From Bacteroidales bacterium UBA6117 (GTDB taxonomy: Bacteria; Bacteroidota; Bacteroidia; Bacteroidales; VadinHA17), in the NCBI GenBank assembly GCA_002428385.1, contig DIWB01000001.1:32942-78433 (forward strand): DNA of 45,492 nucleotides, read 5' to 3'. The notes under the pieces were generated by a model. That model saw nothing but the letters and a program-made list of their open reading frames with translations, made no database searches and was not told the DNA's origin. The position numbers and the translations under genes were made by a program. This document shows positions 8,783 to 16,290 of the stretch, piece after piece. Numbering within the stretch: position 1 is the first letter of the stretch; the number at the start of each line of letters is the position of its first letter.

Positions 8783-9742
8783 TTATTCGAGAAGAAGGGC
8801 TGCAGCCCCTATCAGACCGGCATCTGCTCCCGCCTCTGACCTTACAATGGCTATTGGGTCGTAGATCATATCACGCGCAAGCTCATGGAACTTCTCAAGT
8901 ATCCTGCTGAAATACAAGTCGCCAAAATTCATCAGCCCGCCGCCAAGAATGACCAGCGGAGGATTGAACACCTGGAAAATATTATATATCCCTATTCCGA
9001 TGTAATCGGCACAATCCCTTACAATCTCCACACTGACAGGATCTCCCGCTTCGAGCCCCTGCAGAATCAGCTTCCCGTCAACCCCGCTGTAGTCAAAATC
9101 CACCGGAAGAGGCAGACTGGTCTGCATGCCGTCTTCAATCTTTTTTCTGAACCTCGCGGGAAGGGTCAGTCCGCAGGCACAGCCCATGAGACAACCCCTG
9201 TTCCCGCAGGTACAGATGAAGTCGCTGTCCGGATCGACAATTGTATGCCCGAACTCGCCTGCTGTACCGGTCATTCCGCGATAGATCTTCCTGTTCAGCA
9301 CTATTCCCGCGCCGATGCCCGAACTGACTGTAAGGAATATCAGATCATCATAGCCTCTTCCTGCTCCGAATTTAAGCTCACAGAATGCCTGCGCATTGGC
9401 ATCATTGTCGATCGTGACGGGAACCCTGAAATTTCCGGCAAGCTGGTCACGCAGCGGATAGTTCTTGAAGCCCTTCAGATTTGAAGTGGTTATTGTGTAA
9501 CCATCCCTGTAGCGCACATGACCGGGGAAGCCCACTCCAATGCCCTCCAGATCCGTTTCATTAAGGCCATTGGCCGAGATCAGCTGCTTGATAATCAGTG
9601 TTATATAATTAACAATCCCGTCCTCATCCATTGCAACATGATCGTATACAACCGATTTTGCAAGGATACTTCCGTCGGGATGAACAAGTCCGGCAGAAAG
9701 CTTGGTGCCTCCAAGATCGACACCGCAGAGTATCTTTTCCAT
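8783..9742 (-). CDS. ROK-family sugar kinase linked to a glycyl radical enzyme
   Basis: This is a ROK-family protein of 319 residues with no DNA-binding helix-turn-helix, so a kinase and not a repressor. It has the phosphate-binding loop DLGGTK at 9-14, the catalytic Asp114 in DNDAN, and ExGH as Glu163-His166. The ROK zinc motif CxCGxxGCxE reads CTCGNRGCLM at 177-186, so the zinc cysteines are present but the final sugar-binding Glu is Met186. A longer reading frame begins at 9772 but would overlap the preceding gene; the ATG at 9742 leaves 4 bases after the glycyl radical enzyme stop. It is the last gene of a three-gene operon, so it probably phosphorylates the substrate of that enzyme. A plain glucokinase role is the alternative. 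Confidence 0.9.
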   Translation of the reverse strand: MEKILCGVDLGGTKLSAGLVHPDGSILAKSVVYDHVAMDEDGIVNYITLIIKQLISANGLNETDLEGIGVGFPGHVRYRDGYTITTSNLKGFKNYPLRDQLAGNFRVPVTIDNDANAQAFCELKFGAGRGYDDLIFLTVSSGIGAGIVLNRKIYRGMTGTAGEFGHTIVDPDSDFICTCGNRGCLMGCACGLTLPARFRKKIEDGMQTSLPLPVDFDYSGVDGKLILQGLEAGDPVSVEIVRDCADYIGIGIYNIFQVFNPPLVILGGGLMNFGDLYFSRILEKFHELARDMIYDPIAIVRSEAGADAGLIGAAALLLE

Positions 9743-9746
9743 AGTA

Positions 9747-12161
9747 TTATAGTGACTGTTCTGTTCGTGCAATTATGTCATCCTGGGTGTCGGGCGACAG
9801 CGTGGTGAAAAAAGCCGAGTAACCTGCCACGCGCACCACCAGATCCCTGTGGTTCTCAGGATTCTTTTTTGCGTCGAGCAGGGTTTCCCTCGATACAATA
9901 TTGTACTGGACATGCCAGCCCTTAAGTGAGGCAAAGAAGGTTCTCAGTATCGAGATGAGCTTTTGTTTTTGTGTCTCGTTTGACAGCGAGGAGGGTGACA
10001 GTTTCTGGTTGAGGAGAACGCCTCCCAGAATCAGGCCTGTGGGCAGTTTTGAGACTGACTTGAATACTGCAGTGGGTCCGAGGGTATCGGTGCCCGAAGT
10101 AGGCGAACATCCTTCGGCAACAGGTGTGAATGCCTTTCTTCCGTCGGGTGTGGCAGGGACAACCGAACCTGAAGGCACATTTGATGAAATGCTCGACGTC
10201 CCGGCGTAATAGGCGCATCCGACCGGACCTCTTCCGAAGCGGGTGGTATGATATTTTTCAAGCTCATCGATATAGCACATGTACGCTTCAACAAGCAGTT
10301 GGTCGACATAATCGTCGTCGTTGCCGTATTTTGGAGCGAAGTTCAGCAGTATCTGCCTGATCCTTTCGCCTTCCTGCCCTTCAAAATTGTTCCGCAGATA
10401 TTTCATCAGCTCCGCCCTGCTGATTCTGTTTTCCTCAAAGACAAGCTTTTTGATTGCAGCCATTGAATTGCCCAGATTTGCTATTCCTACCTGAAGGCCT
10501 GATATGAAATCATAAACCGAGCCTCCCTCCTTGATCGTCTTTCCCCGGGAAATGCAGTCGTCGACAAAAGCGGAGCACAGGATATCGGGAACAAGTTCCT
10601 CAATGGCCAGGTCGGCGGCAGTGTCGATTTCCACGGAAGCCTTTGTATAAAGACTCACCTGCTGTTTCCAGGCCGACATCAGTTCTCCGAAGCCAGCGAA
10701 ATCCTCAAACTGCCCGGTGCCGGGGAAGAAAGTCTTTCCCGACATGGTGTCGTGTCCGTTGTTCATTGCAGCCAGGAAAACCCGCATGAAGTTCAGGAAG
10801 CTCATGCCGGTGCACCTGTATCCCCATTTGCCCGGGACTGCGATTTCAATACAGCCGATTGCCGAATAGTTATATGCATCCTCCTTTGCAACTCCGAGAC
10901 CGATAAGAGAGGGGATCACAATTTCGTCGTTGTTGAAGGCGGGCATTCCGAAGCCCTTGCCGATTACATCAATGCAGCAGCCAAGGAATTCCGGGCTGAT
11001 ATTTTTATGGAACCTCACCGACAGGTTGGGCTGGGTGAGCTTCATCCGGCCAACCGAATCCAGGATCAGGAAGCTGAGTTCATTCACAGCATCCCTTCCG
11101 TCGGTTGTCTGGCCGCCAATTGTTACATTCTGGTAGAGAGGGCCGCCTGCGGAAAACCTCGTATGCGACCACGATCTTATCTTGTTTACCGATAAAAGTT
11201 TCAGCCAGGTGTTCTCCAGAAGCTCAAGGGCAAAATCAGTTGTTATCGTGCCTGCTGCCTTGTCTTCCTGGTAAAACTTCAGAAGGTACTGGTCCATCCT
11301 TCCAAGCGAAACCGAATGTCCGTTGCTTTCTATCTGAAGGACAAGCTGCACAAACCAGGTAAGCTGAAGAGCTTCATAAAAACCTGACGGGGGATTGTTC
11401 TTTATGTTCCGGCAGCAAGCGCTTATTTTCACAAGTTCCGATTTCCTTTCAGGGCCGGGTGCATGAAAGGAGAGGTCCGATGCAAGCCGTTCGTATCTTT
11501 CAATGAAGGACTGGAACGATCGTATGCCAGTCTTCAGCGCCGTGTAAAAATTACTCTTGCTGATATACTCTCCGTCTGCTTCCTGAAGCTTCGTTTCAGC
11601 CATCTCAATCTCATAGAGGTAACCCTGCAGTCCGATTGCGAGAATTTTCTCAAGATTCACTGCAATATGGGCATCACCCGAAGTCAGGTTTCCTTCAGCC
11701 CTGATGATTCCAGCATCATGTATTTCCCTGTTAAGGGGAGACATCAGGGAATATCCCCTTTCGATAAGTGTTTTTCCTTCCCAGTAGAGGCAGAGCTCCC
11801 GCAGTTCCTTCTTCTGTTCCTCCGCGACAAAAAAGGCATCCCCCGGCCGTTTGTCAAACTCATCCAGCTCCTTTATTATCCATGCAGTGACGTATTCGGG
11901 GAAAATAGGAGCGGCCCTTAATGCCGATGACTGGTTTCCCACGATAAGTTCACCATCGTCGATGAAGATTGTCATCTCCTTCAGGGTTCTCTCAAGAGCA
12001 TATGCCCGTTTCAGGATCACCGGAGTATCTTCATGTTCCCTGTAAACTTCAGTATATATCCGGGCACGTTCGGTGCAGATGGTCGATCCGGACGAAAGGA
12101 TCTTTTCTTTCAGTCCCGCAATCCTGAGTGTTATGACGGGAGATTCTGCAACTGTTGTCAT
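9747..12161 (-). CDS. ybiW: Glycyl radical enzyme, YbiW (PflF) type dehydratase/lyase
   Basis: This is an oxygen-sensitive glycyl radical enzyme of 804 residues. The radical glycine is Gly780 in RVAGYSAFF, 24 residues from the end. The thiyl-radical cysteine and partner glutamate are Cys437 and Glu439 in IGCIEIAVPGKWGYRCTG. GCIE replaces the CC pair of pyruvate formate-lyase, so it is a dehydratase-type member. Long stretches (NMTSGDAH-like near 158, QIESNGHSVS at 276-285, NDEIVIP near 411, YAGTSSIS near 666) match E. coli YbiW closely as I remember that sequence. YbiW was reported to open the ring of 1,5-anhydroglucitol-6-phosphate to 1-deoxyfructose-6-phosphate. It lies 1 base after its activase gene and 4 bases before the ROK kinase. 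The substrate here is inferred. Confidence 0.9.
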   Translation of the reverse strand: MTTVAESPVITLRIAGLKEKILSSGSTICTERARIYTEVYREHEDTPVILKRAYALERTLKEMTIFIDDGELIVGNQSSALRAAPIFPEYVTAWIIKELDEFDKRPGDAFFVAEEQKKELRELCLYWEGKTLIERGYSLMSPLNREIHDAGIIRAEGNLTSGDAHIAVNLEKILAIGLQGYLYEIEMAETKLQEADGEYISKSNFYTALKTGIRSFQSFIERYERLASDLSFHAPGPERKSELVKISACCRNIKNNPPSGFYEALQLTWFVQLVLQIESNGHSVSLGRMDQYLLKFYQEDKAAGTITTDFALELLENTWLKLLSVNKIRSWSHTRFSAGGPLYQNVTIGGQTTDGRDAVNELSFLILDSVGRMKLTQPNLSVRFHKNISPEFLGCCIDVIGKGFGMPAFNNDEIVIPSLIGLGVAKEDAYNYSAIGCIEIAVPGKWGYRCTGMSFLNFMRVFLAAMNNGHDTMSGKTFFPGTGQFEDFAGFGELMSAWKQQVSLYTKASVEIDTAADLAIEELVPDILCSAFVDDCISRGKTIKEGGSVYDFISGLQVGIANLGNSMAAIKKLVFEENRISRAELMKYLRNNFEGQEGERIRQILLNFAPKYGNDDDYVDQLLVEAYMCYIDELEKYHTTRFGRGPVGCAYYAGTSSISSNVPSGSVVPATPDGRKAFTPVAEGCSPTSGTDTLGPTAVFKSVSKLPTGLILGGVLLNQKLSPSSLSNETQKQKLISILRTFFASLKGWHVQYNIVSRETLLDAKKNPENHRDLVVRVAGYSAFFTTLSPDTQDDIIARTEQSL

Positions 12162-12162
12162 T

Positions 12163-13059
12163 TCAATTCATAATTTTGGCTGTCAGACCTTTGAGTTCTG
12201 CATATTGTACATAGGGAGCAAGTTCGGATTTCTCAACATTACGTGCACTGCCAAACACATAGTCTTTCCCGAGGAACAGGTATTTTTCCTTTGCAAGCGA
12301 ATGGAAGGGAATGAAATGGATCTCACCTGAATTTTTCAGACCGGAAGCAAAATCTATAATGGAACGGAGCTCGGGTTCTGAGAAGTTGAAATCAGGAATG
12401 ACCGGCACCCTGACCGCGAATTCCGCTCCGCCGGCATCAAGATTTCTGAAGTTTTCAATTACCAGTCCTGCATTGCCCCCGGTAAAAAAAGCAAACTTTT
12501 CAGGATCGGTGTGTTTCAGGTCGGCAAGAAAGACATCTACAAGTCCAAGGCATCTGTCGATGTTTTCCCATGGCACATGAAGCGATGTCTCAACCGCTGT
12601 ATGGATATTCCTTTTTTTCAGTTCTGCAAGCAATTCAATCAGTTCACCGTTCTGGGCAAAAGGTTCGCCGCCTGAGAGGGTGACTCCGCCTCCGCTCATT
12701 TCATAGAACGGAAGATCCTTTTCTATTTCACTTATTATGCTATTGATGCTCATTTTCTCACCCGCAACTGTCATAGCTTTCGACGGACAAATATCCCTTA
12801 GCGCATCGAAGCAGGTGATATTTTCCCTGTCGATCACGAGACTGTCTCCGTCCGGCCTGATCAGGCCGCCGCTGTTCCTGATGCAATCCCCGAACTTAAG
12901 GCAAAGCCTGCTGTCAAACAAAATTGAAGGGAAGGGATCGATGCTTTCAGGATTGTTGCACCACAAACATCTCAGCGGGCACCCCTTGAAGAAAATGTTG
13001 GTCCGGACCCCCCCGCCATCGTGCAGGCAGAATCGTTGTATGTTAAAAACAGTCAGCAA
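12163..13059 (-). CDS. ybiY: Glycyl radical enzyme activase (radical SAM), YbiY type
   Basis: This radical S-adenosylmethionine activase installs the glycyl radical in the enzyme encoded next to it. It is 298 residues long. The SAM cluster motif C-x3-C-x2-C is at about residues 27-34 (GCPLRCLWCNN), followed by a short insert with four cysteines (about 53-91) in place of the usual two-ferredoxin insert. SGGGVTLSGGEPF (about 120-132) is the SAM-binding GGE region. Phrases such as ETSLHVPWENI, FLADLKH and GEIHFIPFHSL resemble E. coli YbiY as I recall it, supporting the pairing. The stop is 1 base from the start of the radical enzyme. It is the first gene of the operon, transcribed from the divergent gap 13060-13222, where I see no clear promoter. 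Confidence 0.93.
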   Translation of the reverse strand: MLTVFNIQRFCLHDGGGVRTNIFFKGCPLRCLWCNNPESIDPFPSILFDSRLCLKFGDCIRNSGGLIRPDGDSLVIDRENITCFDALRDICPSKAMTVAGEKMSINSIISEIEKDLPFYEMSGGGVTLSGGEPFAQNGELIELLAELKKRNIHTAVETSLHVPWENIDRCLGLVDVFLADLKHTDPEKFAFFTGGNAGLVIENFRNLDAGGAEFAVRVPVIPDFNFSEPELRSIIDFASGLKNSGEIHFIPFHSLAKEKYLFLGKDYVFGSARNVEKSELAPYVQYAELKGLTAKIMN

Positions 13060-13222
13060 TATGCGAATGATTTACCTGTCAGTATTAAAAGGGTAAAAGA
13101 TACGTAAAAATTCAAATAATAAATTATCATCCGTGTGTTACAGGCAATGACGAAAGATAAATATTCAGATACTATAAACGATTTAGTTTATTTTGCCGTT
13201 ATATAGTTACGATTTTTTTAGC

Positions 13223-14359
13223 ATGGATATTACAACTACTATTCGCGATATAACCAGGCGGGAGCGCCTTATGTTTGTTTTCAGGGGGGAGATAACTGAG
13301 AAGAATTCCCTTCCTCTTCTTACCCTGCTTGAAAATGAAATGAAGGAGGACTCTTTCGACCTTTCAGGACGAAAAAGACTCTTTATGTATGTTCTCGAAA
13401 GTCTTCAGAATATTGTAAAGCATGGTGATCATAAAGGTCATGCCGTTATGCCGCTTGTTTCGTATTCAAAAACCGATGACGGCTACACGGTAACCACAGG
13501 GAACGTAATCACGGAAGCACAATCCGGAAAGCTCCGGGAAAAGCTTGAAAAGGTGAATTTTCTTGAGGTCCCGGAGATCAAGGCTCTTTACGGGCAGATA
13601 CTGGAGACATCGGGATTCAGCGATAAGGGAGGAGCGGGCCTCGGTCTGCTGGAGATGGCCCTGAAAACGGGAAACAGGCTTGACTTTGACTTTATTCCGT
13701 TAGGCGGCGGGTTGTCATATTTTGTACTGAGCACGACGGTCGATTCTTCAGGTCCGGGAAAAACCAACGGCAGCCCCCGGAGCAGGTACGACGGCAGTCC
13801 GGTGCTGGAGTTTGAGAGACTCATGGCCGCGAACAATGTTCACATGACCTGGTCGGGTCATATAACCTCCGTGATTGGTGATGAAGTATTGTCAATCACC
13901 GAGGCCAGGCTTTCGGATGAGGATGTGGATGCTCGGATCAGGAGGAAGGTACTTAATATAATGGTGGAGATCCTTGAAAATGTTTCAAAATACAATCCGG
14001 GAAAAGAGGCTGAGGATAACTACGGGCTGCCTCTGGCAATGGTAAGGCTCGAGGATGGCAGGTTTGTCCTTACATCCGGAAATCTGATGCCGGGCCTGAT
14101 GATCGGAGAGCTGAAGCAAAAAATAGACGACATAAACAGTTTCAGCCAGGACGAACTCAAGACCTTGTTTTACGCATCTTTATCGGCCCAGTCGATAGAA
14201 ACCGACAGCACCGGGAATATGGGACTGATTTCAATGGCAAGAAAATCGCGGGGCAAGCTGGAATACCAGTTTGAAAAGGTAAATGAGGAGTACGCTTATT
14301 TTATGCTCACGGTGCAGGTGGAGGATACAAACGGATCACCTGAAGCTCTTCAGATATAG
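13223..14359 (+). CDS. Tandem GHKL-like protein, SiaB/DUF6272 family, duplicated
   Basis: This is a cytoplasmic protein of 378 residues made of two similar halves. Each half resembles a SiaB-type (DUF6272) histidine-kinase-like ATPase fold. The first half (about 10-185) has an E-x3-N box at Glu59-Asn63 (VLESLQNIVKH) and a glycine box GGAGLGLLEMA near 137-147. The second half (about 200-375) has E-x3-N at Glu249-Asn253 (MVEILENVSKY) and a reduced glycine box GNMGLISMA. SiaB-type proteins phosphorylate anti-sigma-factor-antagonist-like partners in signalling. The start at 13223 is preferred over 13193 because it begins the conserved region. No partner is adjacent, and it converges on lpxH with a 24-base overlap. 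Confidence 0.7.
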   Translation: MDITTTIRDITRRERLMFVFRGEITEKNSLPLLTLLENEMKEDSFDLSGRKRLFMYVLESLQNIVKHGDHKGHAVMPLVSYSKTDDGYTVTTGNVITEAQSGKLREKLEKVNFLEVPEIKALYGQILETSGFSDKGGAGLGLLEMALKTGNRLDFDFIPLGGGLSYFVLSTTVDSSGPGKTNGSPRSRYDGSPVLEFERLMAANNVHMTWSGHITSVIGDEVLSITEARLSDEDVDARIRRKVLNIMVEILENVSKYNPGKEAEDNYGLPLAMVRLEDGRFVLTSGNLMPGLMIGELKQKIDDINSFSQDELKTLFYASLSAQSIETDSTGNMGLISMARKSRGKLEYQFEKVNEEYAYFMLTVQVEDTNGSPEALQI

Positions 14360-15082
14360 GTCACTGCCGTCCCATTCGGCATAGCTTCCATCGCTGAACC
14401 AGTCGCCAAGGAAGATTATCCTGCCATTGTCGCCGTTATTGAAGGTCATGGGCAGATGACGGTGTCCGAAGATAAAATAATCTATATTGTCCTTTTTCAT
14501 TACCGATCGTGAATACCTGATAAGGTCTTCCCTGTCTTCGCCCATGAATTCCTGAGTTATTCCCTTTGCGAACCGTGAATGCAGCGACCAGTTGAGGCCA
14601 ATGGCGATTCCAATCCTTGGGTGCAGCATTGAATAAAGAACACGAAGTGGTTTGTTCCTGAAGATCCAGAGAAGAATCCGGTATCCTGTGCTTTTGCTTC
14701 CAAGTCCTTCTCCATGGGCAATATGGAATTGTTTACCGTCAATGCGGCAGGTATAGGGCGAAGTGTGAACCTGCATCCCGCATTCGGTTGACAGGTAGTC
14801 CCTGACCCACATGTCGTGGTTGCCTGTGAAAAAATGGACCGGTATGCCCGAATCGGTTATCGAGGACACTGTTCCCAGGAACCTTGTGAATCCTCGGGGG
14901 ACGACCAGCTTGTATTCCCACCAGAAATCAAATACGTCGCCAACCAGGTAAATCTCCCTTGCTTCCGGCGCAACTGTTGTTAGCCACCTGACAACCAGCT
15001 TCTCTCTCCCGGCAGGATCTTTTCCCGCCTTCAGCCCGAGATGAAAGTCGGATGCAAAGAATATTTTTCCCGTTTGTTTCAA
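14336..15082 (-). CDS. lpxH: UDP-2,3-diacylglucosamine diphosphatase
   Basis: LpxH removes UMP from UDP-2,3-diacylglucosamine to give lipid X, a step of lipid A synthesis at the inner membrane. It has 248 residues and a calcineurin-type metallophosphatase fold. The metal ligands are visible in SDFHLG (about 11-16), GDVFDFWWEY (about 48-57), GNHDMW (about 86-91), a later HGEGLG and the C-terminal GHRHLP. HGEG in place of the common HGDG is a small variation. The start overlaps the stop of the upstream TlpA-like gene by 4 bases (ATGA), so it is translated from that operon. It marks a Gram-negative outer membrane. Confidence 0.9.
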   Translation of the reverse strand: MKQTGKIFFASDFHLGLKAGKDPAGREKLVVRWLTTVAPEAREIYLVGDVFDFWWEYKLVVPRGFTRFLGTVSSITDSGIPVHFFTGNHDMWVRDYLSTECGMQVHTSPYTCRIDGKQFHIAHGEGLGSKSTGYRILLWIFRNKPLRVLYSMLHPRIGIAIGLNWSLHSRFAKGITQEFMGEDREDLIRYSRSVMKKDNIDYFIFGHRHLPMTFNNGDNGRIIFLGDWFSDGSYAEWDGSDLYLKSFR

Positions 15083-16254
15083 TTACCGGCCGGATTGTTA
15101 AACAACTGGTTAAGCTTTATCTGCAGGGATCTTCCGTGGAGATTTGTTCCAATAATCGATCCGTCACGATCGAAAAGATAATTGGCCGGTACGGTCTGCA
15201 CATTGAACAACCGGACGTTTTCCAGGACATTCGGATCGTCTTCCCTTGTGCTTATCCAGGGCAGTTCATCGAAACGGACCCCCTGTTTCCATTTTTCTTC
15301 GTCCTCGTCAATATTGATCTGATAAATCTCGAATCCCTTGTTCTTATATGTCTTGTAGAACTCTTTCAGCTGGATGTTTTCCGCGAGCGACTCCCTTGAA
15401 TTGACTGACCAGAAGGTGAGCAGCACTACTTTTCCCCTGAGCGACGACAACGCTATTCTCTTTCCGTTGACATCAAGGAGACTGGGGTCGAGTTTGATCT
15501 CGGGCGAAGCGCTGGCAATACTCTGGATCTGCCTGGCAACCAGTTGGTTCATTTCTTTTTTCAAATCCTCGGCAAGAGCCTTTACGTTCTTCGATTCAGG
15601 ATAATGACGGCCGAGAGAGTCGGAGACTATTTTCAGGTACTGGAGGTCGCGGGGATCGTAAAGGACATAAGTGTTTTCGTCAATCCTCTGGTAAACGGCT
15701 TTCAGGGAAGCCATTGATGAAGGATAAGTGACAATGTATTCAATGTTCTTCTTCCGGAGATCCTTCAATATTGCAGTGAATTCTTCTTCCAGCCGGCTTC
15801 TCTCGGGATCAGAGTCCTCATTCGCCGGCAGATTGTCGTATTTGGTCCTGAGGGAGTCGAGCTTTCTTTTTCCTTCAGCGAGCCTGAGGTCGAGCATCCT
15901 CACATCTTCCGATCCTTTCGATCCCGAAACCTCATAGTCGCCCGAAGTATTTTTCCCGTTAAAGGTGAGACTTATCTTCTCGCCGGGTTCTGTAAGGAGT
16001 GTGATGAAATCCGTATTTGAGTATCCGATCTGGTAAAAATCGGTTGCGTCTGTCTTAACCCTGAATTTGAAACTGCCGCTGCCGCTCAGTCTGGCCGAAT
16101 CGACAAAAATCAGCCTGTCGACTTCAAACCTGTTGAGCACTACGCTTTTTTTCTGAGGGTCGCTGATATGTCCGGAGACAGTGAAGGAATCCTTTCTGCT
16201 GCATCCGGCAAGGATAAGTGCCGGGATAATTATTACCAATATCTTTTTCATCAT
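15079..16254 (-). CDS. TlpA-like lipoprotein with DUF4369, redox cysteines replaced by serine
   Basis: This is an envelope lipoprotein of 391 residues with a clear lipobox (LILAGC, Cys18). A DUF4369 domain covers about 25-130, a helical linker about 130-240, and an AhpC/TSA-TlpA thioredoxin fold about 250-391. The thioredoxin active site, which in the neighbouring paralogue is WCPPC, reads NSRES here. Ser286 and Ser289 stand exactly where the paralogue has Cys286 and Cys289, so no disulfide chemistry is possible at that site. The rest of the fold, including the cis-Pro region TVPANYLFDRDG, is kept. It is the second gene of an operon with its paralogue and lpxH. It may be a scaffold or binding partner; the function is unknown. 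Confidence 0.87.
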   Translation of the reverse strand: MMKKILVIIIPALILAGCSRKDSFTVSGHISDPQKKSVVLNRFEVDRLIFVDSARLSGSGSFKFRVKTDATDFYQIGYSNTDFITLLTEPGEKISLTFNGKNTSGDYEVSGSKGSEDVRMLDLRLAEGKRKLDSLRTKYDNLPANEDSDPERSRLEEEFTAILKDLRKKNIEYIVTYPSSMASLKAVYQRIDENTYVLYDPRDLQYLKIVSDSLGRHYPESKNVKALAEDLKKEMNQLVARQIQSIASASPEIKLDPSLLDVNGKRIALSSLRGKVVLLTFWSVNSRESLAENIQLKEFYKTYKNKGFEIYQINIDEDEEKWKQGVRFDELPWISTREDDPNVLENVRLFNVQTVPANYLFDRDGSIIGTNLHGRSLQIKLNQLFNNPAGN

Positions 16255-16290
16255 AAAACAGAATTTCCGGAAGGGTGGAGCAGTTTAAAG

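Noticed and set aside
8885..9484. A 199-codon plus-strand frame over the ROK kinase
   Set aside because: It is antisense to conserved kinase motifs and resembles no known protein.
8783..9742. ROK protein as a transcription repressor (NagC/Mlc type)
   Set aside because: No helix-turn-helix domain precedes the ROK fold; the protein starts directly at the phosphate-binding loop.
9747..12161. Pyruvate formate-lyase proper
   Set aside because: The active site reads GCIE rather than the Cys-Cys pair of pyruvate formate-lyase.
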